From Lutjanus erythropterus (lineage: Eukaryota > Chordata > Actinopteri > Lutjaniformes > Lutjanidae), in contig CM034605.1 of assembly GCA_020091685.1 (NCBI GenBank), positions 10,674,218 through 10,738,217 on the forward strand: a stretch of DNA of 64,000 bases. Reading direction: 5' to 3'. The position numbers and the translations under genes were made by a program. The notes under the pieces were generated by a model that saw nothing but the letters and a program-made list of their open reading frames with translations, was not told the DNA's origin and did not search any database. Positions 1 to 9,846 of this stretch are shown here, one piece after another; the first letter of the stretch is position 1; each line of letters starts with the position of its first letter.

Positions 1-49
1 ACACTCTGAAGGACTGGATTTCTCCCAGCTATTTCAGTGCTATATTCAA

Positions 50-275
50 GCTTCTCTTGTCTGTTTTGTCTTTCGTCATGTCTTTTTTGTTCTGTTGCGT
101 CATTTATGTCTTCTGTGTTGTCGCATCTTATATATTGTTTTTCATCTTGTTGCATCTTTTTTGTCTTGTTATGTCTTTTACATCTTTTGTTTGTCTTTTA
201 TGTTGGTTTTCATGTTTTTACATCGCTTTTGCTTTGTTACGTCTTTTATGTCATTTTTTGTCTTGTTACGTCTTT
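50..275 (+). repeat. Degenerate T-rich tandem repeat
   Basis: Roughly ten diverged copies of a unit close to GTCTTGTTATGTCTTTT are seen, with variants such as TCTTGTTGCATCTTTT and TTTTGTTACGTCTTTT. The long open frames over it encode Phe/Cys/Leu-rich low-complexity peptide and are not genes. Confidence 0.6.
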
Positions 276-790
276 TTGTACTGCCTTTATTGCATAGAAG
301 CACACATCTGCTCGTCTTCAGTGATGGCAAAGGTAGAATCTGGTAAAAGTACTCAAAGTATAAAGTATATACATTTCTACTGCCTTTGTCTAGGTACATT
401 TATACATTGTTTTTTGTCTTGTTATGTCTGTCATACAAGAAATGCACTGATCAATACACTTGCAAACATATTTTCTGTGTGTTATTGTCCCATCCATTCA
501 TTGTCTTGTGAAGTCAGTAAATGAAAAAGGCTGTTTTGAAAATGTAAGGAGGAAAAAGTACAGATTTGTATTTATATTTGTATTAAAATGCAGGGGCTAA
601 ATGTATGAAGTTGTCATAAAAATAAATACTTAGTAAACTACAGATTCTACAGACTCTACAATGCATTTGTACTTTGTTACTTCCCATCTCTGCTGATTTT
701 TACACTGGCCGAAATCATGTTAATACAAACCAAACTGACCCAGTGAAAAAGAGAGGTTTTGACGACTAAAATTTAATCTTGTTTTTTCAG
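276..790. other. Intron 5 sequence, no feature
   Basis: AT-rich unique-looking sequence. I see no exon, RNA gene or clear repeat in it. Confidence 0.5.
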
Positions 791-863
791 CTCCAGCACT
801 TCACTTTCAGGAGAGTCGGCTATCTGCCTTCTTTCAACGTGATAACCAGCCTATTATCCCATG
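791..863 (+). other. Exon-like segment on the plus strand
   Basis: A pyrimidine tract ending TTGTTTTTTCAG is followed by 73 bases and a near-consensus donor ATG|GTAAGTA. Two of three frames are open; one reads PALHFQESRLSAFFQRDNQP. It lies antisense to intron 5 of esrrb. I recognise no protein family in either frame, so it may be an isolated exon of another gene, a transposon exon or chance. Confidence 0.2.
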
Positions 864-2067
864 GTAAGTAGCTGGGGGAATGGGTGATTTGACCAGTAGC
901 CTGTGAACGTTATGAGGTTGAAGAACGTTAACTGTAGTAATCCCCTTGTTTTAATCTGCACCCTATGACCCCATGACCCTAACGGAGAAGTCTTTAGCTG
1001 TCCCCAGGGTCCCACTGCCCAACACTGACGTTACATATATCTGTGTAGCCCCAAAGAGCAGGACGAATCAGGCTTTAATCATCGCCGTAATTACACATAA
1101 TTTATCTCCGCTGCCATCAAGCAACATTGCTTAATGAGGGATGGTGCTCTGCTGACGATCACTTAAAGGCACATCAGCATATAACATTTCCTGCAGGACA
1201 TTTTATTTAAAATATGATGCAGCTGCTTCAGTTTGAGATGCAGGATTTTATAAAGACTCAACAGCAAAATTTGTGTTGCCGAATGTACCTGCTCATGTGT
1301 CACAGTAACTAAACAACCCCCCCTCCCCCACCCTGCCTGGCAGATGTCCCTTTCCTGGCCCTGCACACTCCTGACTGCCTGTCTGCCTCCAATACGCCCC
1401 CATCTCAATCTCCCCGCAGCTTTTCCGCCTTCCTCCCGCTCTCCTGCCCGGGTTCAGGCCTCAGCATCCACCTGATTGCTCAATCTATCTTTATCTCCTG
1501 TGTTGAAGCCTACGTCAGAGGGTAAATTGAATATACTAAGAGCTGTCTGTTGGTGTCTATATTTAATAAAGTGCACTGATGAGGTGCTGATTTATTGCCG
1601 GGCAGTATTCACACTCTATTACAAGGAGATTACGCAGCTTGAGTGGGATCAGGCTGGCAACACAGTAAGTAGATTTCACAATTTAATGGCAAAGAGAAAA
1701 CAGGAGCCCAGAGGGGGCTGGAGGAGGGTGGGCTGATGGGTGGGTGATTATGGTGGAGGGGTTGAGCTGACACAAACACGACAACATACAAGAGGCGCGA
1801 TCTCCTTTTAACATCGCTGCCTCCATGCTAACAACTAACACGCCAGGCGGTTGTCTGTCAAATGCGGAGCTGATGAGCTGGAATCCAATAAAGCACAGAT
1901 GATGAATATTCCCAAAACACCAGTAATGAACAGAACAATGCAAACAAGACGATTTCATCAGATTAATTTGGTCTGAAGCTAATGCAATCACGCATGAGGA
2001 GGACGTTTATCTTTTTGAAGTGATATTAAAAAATCGGAATGAATTTAAGACATAAACATCCCAAATT
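864..2067. other. Intron 5 sequence, no feature
   Basis: Mixed-composition non-coding sequence, with a C-rich patch near 1316-1345. Open frames here overlap on opposite strands and show no motif. Confidence 0.5.
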
Positions 2068-2332
2068 ACAGCTGCTCCCAAATTATCGGTTATCAACCAC
2101 TAAATTAATCCTATTTTGATAATGAATTTATCAGTTTGAGTATTCTTTTAAAATCAAAATTCTCTGATTTCAGCTTCTGAATATTTTCTGTTTTCTTTAC
2201 TTTCCTCCATGACAGTAAACTGAATATCTGCTTTGTAGACAAAACAAGACATCTGAGGATGTTATTCTGGGCTTCATCACCACATTCCACCCTTTTTCTG
2301 ACATTTTACGGACCAAAAAACTAATTGATTAA

Positions 2333-2796
2333 CACACCTCCACAGCATCCATTCTAAATTTGTGACCTTTATGACCTCTGACCTTTGTTCTGTAGACACC
2401 TTAAGTTGTCATTAATAACTGGAACCAACAATAATCACTGCAATGTTGAGACTGGTTGAGTTTGGTGCTGTTTTGATGCTATTTTCTGGGGGCCAAAAAC
2501 AGTTTACAACACCAATGTCATCATCATGGAAAACAACAAAGACATTACAAGTTTTAAAGTTTGAAATCACCCTCAGCAGACACTGGACAATGGGACATGG
2601 AGGCCATTTTTCCAGGGGGAAGTGAAATGAGGGGGTCATGGATTTTGATGGTTTTTCTCATATAAGTTGCCAAAAACACTACCTAGTGTCACATTGCTAT
2701 TCTTTGTTCTTATAACACATCTGTTGTGAAGTGAAGTGAGGATCATCAGTGAACTGCAGCAGCATCCTTGAACTCTATTGGGGTCTAAAGGGTTAA
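2333..2796 (-). mobile_element. Insertion with TTAA target duplication
   Basis: A 460-base segment (2333-2792) sits between TTAA at 2329-2332 and TTAA at 2793-2796. Removing the segment and one TTAA rebuilds the family A consensus CTAATTGATTAATCGAGA without a gap. TTAA duplication and the terminal CCCTTTAGACC (minus strand) suggest a non-autonomous piggyBac-type element, but the other end (CACACCTCC) is not an obvious inverted partner and may have decayed. Confidence 0.65.
2363..2384 (-). promoter_or_regulatory. Triple AGGTCA cluster (DR3 plus DR1)
   Basis: Three exact TGACCT half-sites lie at 2363-2368, 2372-2377 and 2379-2384. Spacings are three and one base, giving overlapping DR3 and DR1 configurations. 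The cluster lies inside the TTAA-flanked insertion at 2333-2792. Binding is not shown by sequence alone. Confidence 0.5.
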
Positions 2797-2853
2797 TCGA
2801 GAAAATGATAAACAGATTAATCAACAATAAAAATAATCCTTAGCTGCAGCCCT

Positions 2854-4360
2854 ATCCCAAATGCTGTTTGAATATTTTACATTCTAGGGGTGACATGCCC
2901 GAGCAAAAATATGTTTTATTGTGTCTGAGCAAAGCAGCAGCAGCAGCAGAGTCAATGTTTGCTTGGCCCTTTAGCCTTCTGAGAATTCCCAGCTGAAAAC
3001 ACTCGGGCCTGGGAAGCCGGGATGGAAGCTGACAAACACCAAACAACGAGTACCTCTTGTATAAGCAGCATGCATGGCAGTTTTTACATATGAGCGCATG
3101 ACATTCCCAACGCGGGTGGGAGAGGATGTGGGGGTGGCAAAAGGCCACGGGGGTCACGCTGGTATCCAGAAGAAGGCAGTGATGTCAAGGTGGTAAACAG
3201 GTTCTAGTGTACTGAAGCTGTCAGTGGGCTCCTCTCTAAACCTTTTGGACAGAGTGAAATGCAGCTTTACAATACAGGATGGAAGGGGGCCAGAGGGGTG
3301 GACAGTGGACTGCTATGCGTGTCAAAGGTTGTTAGCACCTTAGGAGCAACAAGCCATCTGTCAGCATCCCCCTAACACTGCTCCTAATGACCCTGCCCCC
3401 CTCAGGCAACAGCCGTGTTACACTCCACTCTGTCGTGCTATTTGGAGCAGTGACACTAGAGTCCAAAAGCTCCACAGCGATTATCAATTAATCAAAGGCA
3501 GATTCTGAATGAGGGTGCAGTCTGGCAATGACAAACCTGTGATATGTGACACCAGCCGTCAATATCTACTTCATTTAACTAAAGGTAACAAGTGCACCTG
3601 ATCCGATTGATTAATGGCGTTCTTATTTCTTCGAAAAAACATAGAAAGAGCTTCACTTCATATATGCAATCTGACCTTTCATGTTATGACAAAGTCGACA
3701 CTGGACTCTGTAAGGCAAAGATACCATCTCCGCTAATGATAGAGCTTTGATATCCTCCAATCGCCCTCCAATTAAAACTCAATAGGGCCACTCCACTCCA
3801 CATTATGCCACTTTTGAAACACGTTTTCAAATGTTAGCTGAGAATAGGGGAAATTAAAAATCAATTGGGAGAAGGTAAGTGCCAATTTTCGTGACATTTA
3901 AATTGTTACATTTGGACTTTAGTTATTGGCCCATCTGTCAATGGCCTAATCAATGTGGTCTACTTCATAATGAACTGTTAATCTTTTTAATTCCATTGCC
4001 TAAGGCTGCAAAAATCTATCAGAATGCAATCAGCAGTTTTTTTCCTCCCTCCTGTTCCTTTCTTGTCCCGGAGCGGATGGAAGGAGAAATATTGTAGGAG
4101 ACGAGCATGGTAGGCTGCCCTGGGGTACCGTTGTTGCATGGAGTGTTAGTGCATGGAGTCTCGCTCAACCAGTGAACCGTCTCTGATCAGGTTCAGCCAT
4201 GTACAACTCAATTATGCAGCCATTTCATGGCCAGAGGACACCCACTGTCCTAATACAGACACCACCAGAGGGACAGACACAGACGAAGCAGCACTCAGCC
4301 AAAGTGGAGGTCTTTATCCCGTCAAATTGTCTTTTTAATCTAACAAGAATATGTGTGATT
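2854..4360. other. Intron 5 sequence, no clear feature
   Basis: Mostly unique-looking sequence with a short CAG run at 2934-2949. No exon with acceptor, frame and donor was recognised on either strand. Confidence 0.5.
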
Positions 4361-4959
4361 AGGGCTGCAATAATGACTGTTCTCATTGTTGATTAATCTA
4401 CAGATTATTCTCACAAATAATTGATTAATTGTTAAATCATAGAGCTGCAACATTTAATTGAATATTAATCGACTATTTTGATAATTGATGAATCGATTTT
4501 GAGTCTATTTTTATTAAAAAATCTCAAAATTCTCTGTTTTCAGCTTCTCAAATGCCAATTTCATTCAGTTAACTGAATGTCTTTGTCTTGTGGGAAAAAC
4601 AAAACATCCGTCATTTGGGTTTTGGGAAACACTGATCACCAGTTTCTGACATTTTCTGAACTAATTGATTAATCAAGAAAAAGATGAACAGATGAATCAA
4701 TAATAAAAAAAATAATTGTTAGTTGCAGCCCTCGTCTATAAATTGTCAAAAAAATGCTCATCATAATTTCCCAGAGCCCAAAGTGAAACCTTCAAACTGC
4801 TTCTTTTGTCCAACCAACAGTCTAAAACCCAATGACTCTTCATTTATCATAAAATCCACACATTTAAGAAGCTGGAACCAGGAAATGTTTGACATTTGTG
4901 CTTGAAGAATATGAATGGCAACTCAGCTAAATGAATAAATGACTAATCTATGCAGCTCT
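4361..4959 (+). mobile_element. Family B repeat with a nested family A copy
   Basis: The outer element starts AGGGCTGCAATAATGAC at 4361, breaks at 4440, and resumes at 4733 with TCTATAAATTGTCAAAA, running to GCAGCTCT at 4959. Its landmarks are GCCCAAAGTGA, CAAACTGCTTCTTTTGTCC and AACAGTCTAAAAC. The inner part, 4441-4732, is a family A copy in reverse orientation, bounded by AGAGCTGCAAC and GTTGCAGCCCT. Neither part codes for protein. Confidence 0.75.
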
Positions 4960-6076
4960 ATGTGTGCTTTTACAATACAAGTTTAAAAAAATAACCAGGT
5001 ATAAAATAAAAGCACAAGTGTGATTGTGTGCATTTATTTACACAGATGCAGATCAGAATAATCTACTTAAAGTCCACTGTCTCGTAGGTGCAGCACATTG
5101 TTTGGCGCAGCCGCTCAGTTCCAGGTACTCACTCATGGGTGGAACAGACTCTCAGGCTTAGTGCCTCAGGTTTTGGGTTAAATGATCATTATTGACGCAT
5201 TTGGGATGACAAGTCCTTTGCCGCAATCTGATGGGGCAAATCCCATTAACATTATGAATCTATCCACTGTACAATACGTGTTAGTATAATCTGATTAAGA
5301 GGGCTTCAACACTATGACACACAAAATCCCAGTTGGAGTGTACACATATTAAAATGATGATGCAACCCAGGTTAAAACCTTTAATGATGAGTGTTTATTA
5401 AAGGGTGTGTGAGGAGTATGATTCATTGAGAAAAATCCCAAATCCAAGAGTGGATTGCTGGATTAAGAACACCTGCTTCCGGTTACTCACTGGCATCAGA
5501 TGACCTGTAACATTCCTGATAACCTGAAACATTCTGTATTTTTGCCACAGTAAACAATAAAAAAGACAACACACACTCTTTTTACTGTATCTGTATGTAT
5601 GTGTGTGTCTTAATGAGTGATGCCTCCGTGTCTGCACAGTCTACACTCAGCAGCCAGTGCAGGAGTATTGTCGTTTTTGGGTACGTCTGTGACGCCGGTG
5701 TAATTTTTGGGTCACAACGATGAGAGTGTGTTATCGGGTCAGTTGTGATCCAGTCCTGACTAAGCTCCCTGTTAAACTCTCAGTGTGCTGACCATGCAGG
5801 GCCCATGGCGAGTGATCCAAACAGTTTAGACGCGTAAGGGGCCGGGGCTGAGGCCAGGGGCTGAGAGCATATCCATCTCTAATCTCCTTACTATCAGATC
5901 TGTACCTGATTAATACCCCTCCTTCTGAGAAGTACTCTAATACCTTTTCAGTACAAAATGCACCTGGCCGAGGTCAGGTAGAGTCCACTTCACTTTACTG
6001 ACAATAAATGAAGCTCTACAATCAATGAATTAGGACTGAAATATATCTTCTGAATCAACTGATAGGATGCAAAGCA
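4960..6076. other. Intron 5 sequence, no clear feature
   Basis: Unique-looking AT-rich sequence without a supported exon, RNA gene or long repeat. Confidence 0.5.
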
Positions 6077-6916
6077 CACACTGAGCAAAATATAAATGCA
6101 GCACTTTTGTTTTTGCTCCTATATTTCATTAGTTAAAGTAAATGATCAAAGTCTTCTTCAGTGCAGACAAAAGATTTATTTCTCTCTAATTTTGTTCAAA
6201 ATATGTGTTAAAATTCATTTTAGTAAGCACTTATCTTTTGCCAAGATAATTAATCCACTCGACAGGTGGATGGACAGCATGATTATGACACAGGTATGTG
6301 CCTTGGACTGGTCACAATAGAAGGTCACTCTGAAATGTGCAGTTTTACCTTGAAAAAAGACATTTTTTAGGAACTGAGCTATGACTATTTCACATAGGGC
6401 TGCAGATACCAGTTTTCCCCCAGGAGGGCAAAGTCATGATTGAGAATTTTAGCCATTTTCTGGCCTTTAATAGACCAAACAAACATATCTAACCTTAACC
6501 GGACACTCCTCATGCCTAAAACTGACCAATTTGACCAACAAAGGCAATACATACTAGCCAGTCTGAGGTAGAATGGGTCATTACTTTGCCTTCTTGAGGA
6601 AAAAGTGGTATCCCTATGTAGCCCTATGTGGAAATACCCCATGTCTAATAAATGTCTATTTTTTTCAAGATAAAATGGCACATTTTGGAGTGACCTGTAA
6701 TTGTGACCAGTCCAAGACACACACGTGTCATAATCATGCTGTTTATATGCTACATCTGTCAGGTGGGTGGATTATTCTGGCAAAGCAAAAAATTGTTAAT
6801 AAACTTTGAGAGAAATAAACCTTTTGTGTGCACAGAAGAAGTCTTAATTTTTTTTACTTCAACTTGTGAAAAATTGGAGCAAAAACACAAGTGTTGCATT
6901 TATATCTTTGAGTGTG
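6077..6916 (+). mobile_element. Fold-back DNA transposon relic with long inverted arms
   Basis: The left end (CACACTGAGCAAAATATAAA, continuing GCACTTTTGTTTTTGCTCC) is mirrored at the right end (GGAGCAAAAACACAAGTG ... TATATCTTTGAGTGTG). The homology continues inward: AGCATGATTATGACAC and GGACTGGTCACAAT near 6280-6320 reappear inverted near 6700-6745. The arms are about 6077-6370 and 6660-6916 around a 290-base centre. No transposase frame remains. Similar ends are common in fish genomes and are usually linked to Tc1/mariner-type elements; that class is inference. Confidence 0.75.
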
Positions 6917-7022
6917 TGTGTATGTGTGTGAGAGAGAGGAGAGAGAGAGAGAGGGAGAGGGAGAGGGAGAGGGAAGAGGAGGGAGAGAGAGAGAGAGGGA
7001 GAGAGCGTGTGTGTGTGTGCGT
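6911..7022 (+). repeat. GT / GA compound microsatellite
   Basis: GT repeats, then GAGAGG-type purine repeats, then GT again. The Arg-Glu-rich frame across it is an artefact of the repeat. Confidence 0.95.
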
Positions 7023-8110
7023 CAGTGCTGTAGTGATGTCGCACATTTCCTGCATGCTGACAGCTCCGTGCCTGTCCAAGTTATGCTGATGAGAAGAAGA
7101 GGTTATGGAGGTGCCGCTGAGGGACACATTCATTTAGTTTGTTACCCCCTTCCATACCTACAGCACTGTAATGTTATAGAGTTATGGGGGTCAAGCTCAA
7201 GATCAAGGAGAATCTGCCTCAGTTGCAAAAAAAGGAGCAGCTAAACAATGTGTTCTCTGTCAAAATCAGAGGAAAACTCTTGAAGGAAGCAAAATCTCTG
7301 CTGACGTGAGGTGCTGTATCCTTAATTCAACAGCCTCTTATAACCTAACACCTCGTCTATCAGAATGCCTATGGGGCAAGGAAGAAACATGATTATGCCC
7401 ATCAATAATTCAATGTATGTGTGCTTGAGCTTGTGTGCGTTTGTGTGTGCACACGTGTGTGTGTCTGTGTGATATGATGCCTTGTTTGATTGGGCAGGGC
7501 CCCAACTTTGCTCTAAATCTCCCTGGTGATTACAACATACATTGGCACCGGGTCCGTGTCCCCCTCTCCTTTCAGTGCAGTGGGTTTTAGATGCATTCTA
7601 TTGATTTGTTTCTTGCACAGCTCTGTCCATTTTGCACCCGCTCCATCCTCCGCACACCCCGAGGCTGTATGAGCTACTGTCATTAATTATCTACGTTTGT
7701 GTGCATGCAAGTTCATACAGAGACAGAGAGAGACAAGGAAAAATAAATCCAATTTTATAAGACAAAGCTAACTACGGTTGTCAAAAGTATCAATACTTCA
7801 ATAATTTTTCAATAGCACATTAAACGTGGTATTGAACACTATACAATACCAGCACTGGATAGTAAAAGGCCAAAGCTATAGAAAAGAAAAGATCCTCATT
7901 CAAGAGCTCAGCTCAGTTCAGTCCTTACTGTCCTGCCTACAGCAGAAAAAAACAGTGATCAATATGTGCAGGATCTTAATTTAAAAAAAAAAGAAGATAA
8001 AAATCATCCTATTTTGTGTATCTGAGAACTTTTTTTTTTCTTTTTTCTGTGGTATTGAAAGAGGTGTCGAGTATCGTTTTTTATACTAGTATCAAGGTTT
8101 AAAATTCAGG
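7023..8110. other. Intron 5 sequence with a probable repeat relic
   Basis: 7429-7470 is GT-rich. From about 7772 (GTTGTCAAAAGTATCAATAC) to about 8100 (GTATCGTTTTTTATACTAG) the sequence looks like a diverged repeat whose ends carry GTATCAATAC-type motifs. No exon is supported. Confidence 0.4.
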
Positions 8111-8839
8111 TACACTCTTAGAAACAAAAATGCTAAAGGAGAACCCTTTTTGGTTCTGGGTGGAACCTTTTATACAGGTTCCAACTGGAACCCTTTCATA
8201 GCTCTACCTAGAACCCAAAAAGGGCTATACATAGAACCCTCTATGAAAGGTTTCATCCAGAGCCTCTACAGAGAACCCTCCTATGGTGTGATGGTTCCAC
8301 TGATAACCCTCTCTTGGGATTCGATCTAGAACCTTTCTACCTAGAGCGCCAACAAGAACCCACCCAGGGGTTCTACTTGGAATCTTTTTATATTCTAAGT
8401 GGTTTTCTGGAACCCACCCAGGGGTGTTATACTGAGAACCCCTCTGTATTCCAAATGTTTAATCTAGAAACTACCCAAGCGATTCTACTGAAAACCCTGT
8501 TATATTCCAAGGGTTTTATCTAGAGGCCGCCAAGGGAGTTCTACTGAGAACCTTTTTCATATTCTAAATGTTTTAACCAGAAGCTACCAAGGGGTTCTAG
8601 TGAGAACCCTTTTATATTCCAAGGGTTTTGTCTTGAACACCCCCTTATATTAGGATAGAAAGAACAATCTCTGAAGAACTCTTTCTTCAAAAAAATAGTT
8701 CTTAATAGAACGATTAGTTTTACAAAGAATCCTTGACAAACCCATTATTCAAAAAAGGGTTCTTTAGAAGCAAATGGTTCTGGGTAGAACCTCAGCCCTT
8801 CAGATAGAACCCTTTTGGAACCCTCATTCCAAGAGTGTA
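8111..8839. mobile_element. GGTTCT/AGAACC array bounded by inverted ends
   Basis: The element starts TACACTCTTAGAA and ends TTCCAAGAGTGTA, inverted repeats matching at 12 of 13 positions and beginning with TA. Between them are about 20 degenerate units built on AGAACCC, GGTTCT and GGGTTCTA at roughly 30-45 base spacing. It lies 66 bases from the exon 5 donor. It encodes nothing recognisable. Its class is uncertain; a TA-targeting non-autonomous DNA element is a reasonable guess. Confidence 0.65.
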
Positions 8840-8905
8840 CTGTGACAGCATGAGAGCAGCCAGGTTAAAAAAGACCAGAGCAGGCAGAAATAATTTGTTT
8901 CATAC

Positions 8906-9067
8906 CTGGGATGTGTTTGGCCCAGCCGATGATGACCACCAGCTCGCGGTCAGCCAGGTCGCACAGCGTGGTCAGAGCCTTGATGTCGCTCTCCGGCATG
9001 GTGGGGTCAGGCATGGCATAGATCTTCTCTGGCTCCGCCACCAACAGGTGAGACACTATCTTTGTGA
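8906..9067 (-). CDS. esrrb: esrrb exon: start of ligand-binding domain (helices 1-3)
   Basis: This 162-base exon runs from acceptor TATCCTCAG|TCAC to donor CCAG|GTATGAAA. It encodes short-isoform residues 209-262, from [20 protein letters not shown] to [12 protein letters not shown], and the last base starts Gly263. This is the helix 1 to helix 3 part of the nuclear-receptor ligand-binding fold. Cys244, Asp248 and Glu250 sit in the TLCDLADRE motif; the Glu corresponds to the pocket residue (Glu275 in ERR-gamma) that contacts phenolic ligands. The partner Arg and helices 4-12 with the coactivator groove are encoded beyond the left edge. The internal Met of MSHLL type is not a start: the codon before Ser-His is Val in the spliced frame. 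The protein is therefore partial here. Confidence 0.97.
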
Positions 9068-9580
9068 CTGAGGATAGAGGAGGAAGGAGGAGGGGGTGTC
9101 AAAGCAAAGCAGAGGTCAGAGGTCATTTCACTGCAAAGCTCAGCGAGGCACAAAGATGCACCGCGCTGATAAACATTGGTGAAATTGTTGCACACAGTAG
9201 AACGGTGGCCTCGCTTTCATGGCTTCTTTCTCCTTCTCATTATGCAAACTAATGGATGGAGGCTTGAATGTGTACGAGTGAAATGAAGCCACTGAAAGCT
9301 CTTATCCCTACAGAATGCATGCGAGTGGGACAAAATGTATGTGTGAGAATGTGAGTGTCCTCGAGCACTCTGTCGTTGTTTAATATCGGTCATCTGCTCA
9401 TATCACATTTCAGCTCTGACCGGAACAATACCCGGCCCACATTTCTGACCAATGAACTCTCAAATGTCCAAACATGGGGCGAGACAGTTTTACTAGTTTT
9501 ACCTGCGTGCTGGCCTGGCAGAGGAGGAAGGGCGGCGGCGGAGGAGGGGTACAATGGGTTAGTGACGGAGCAGTACTCAC
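9068..9580 (-). other. esrrb intron 4 (513 bases)
   Basis: This is the only short intron of the gene here. It has GTGAGTAC at the 5' end and a CT-rich tract ending CTATCCTCAG at the 3' end. It contains the DR1 at 9113-9125 and otherwise no gene or clear repeat. Confidence 0.9.
9113..9125 (+). promoter_or_regulatory. Perfect DR1 nuclear-receptor motif in intron 4
   Basis: Two exact AGGTCA half-sites are separated by one G, the DR1 arrangement bound by RXR heterodimers, HNF4 and COUP-TF factors. It lies 46 bases before exon 5. On the sense strand it reads as TGACCTCTGACCT, which also contains a CTGAC branch-point-like motif, so a splicing role is an equally good explanation. Confidence 0.5.
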
Positions 9581-9691
9581 GAGGCTTTTTGGTGGGAGGG
9601 GGGAGCGTCAAGCCCAGGTAGGGGTTGTTTTCCGAGTCCAACCTCCGCTTGTACTTCTGTCTGCCCCCTCGCACGCGGTCCAGACGAACCC
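9581..9691 (-). CDS. esrrb: esrrb exon: DNA-binding C-terminal extension and hinge
   Basis: This 111-base exon lies between acceptor CTAATCCAG and donor CCTC|GTGAGTAC. It encodes short-isoform residues 172-208: [17 protein letters not shown], the C-terminal extension with the RGGRQ minor-groove box, then [11 protein letters not shown] and a Pro-rich hinge ending KKP. The split codon C|TC makes Leu209 with the next exon. LDSEN and the following KKPLTK are beta-type; ERR-gamma has IDAEN and KKPYNK as I remember it. The basic stretch KYKRR probably adds to nuclear import. The frame running on past 9581 is intronic. Both ends are phase 1. Confidence 0.96.
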
Positions 9692-9846
9692 CTGGATTAG
9701 AAACGACAGGAGGGACATGAGATGAAGAGTGTCTTTTTTTTCCTGACTAGATTTTAAGGGATATCAAATACATGAAAATTAACTTAAAACAGCAATAAAA
9801 GTGCAACGTTACACAAAAGAAATATTCCACCTATTAGACTACTTAA

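Larger units (their letters stand above)
2068..2853 (-). mobile_element. MITE-like family A copy, interrupted by an insertion
   Basis: Family A is a short non-coding repeat whose ends resemble AGGGCTGCAAC / GTTGCAGCCCT. Inside it has recurring landmarks: CTATTTTGATAAT, GACAGTAAACTGAATATCT, CTGACATTTTA and GATTAATCGAGAAAAT. It occurs at least six times in this window, in both orientations. This copy is 2068-2332 plus 2797-2853, split by the segment 2333-2796. No transposase is encoded. The superfamily was not determined. Confidence 0.75.

Noticed and set aside
37..524. Overlapping open frames of 86 and 155 codons at the left edge
   Set aside because: They run across a degenerate T-rich tandem repeat and encode Phe/Cys/Leu-rich low-complexity peptides.
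6703..7089. A 128-codon frame with Arg-Glu repeats
   Set aside because: Produced by the GA/GT microsatellite and flanking transposon arm.
1..8905. Search for the remaining ligand-binding-domain exons of esrrb
   Set aside because: I looked for the QMSLLQSAWME block and the C-terminal motif on the minus strand and found nothing similar, so these exons are taken to be outside the window.
9390..9580. Continuation of the hinge frame past KKP
   Set aside because: It is intron 4 sequence after the GTGAGTAC donor; the conserved continuation LTKIVS is at 9067.
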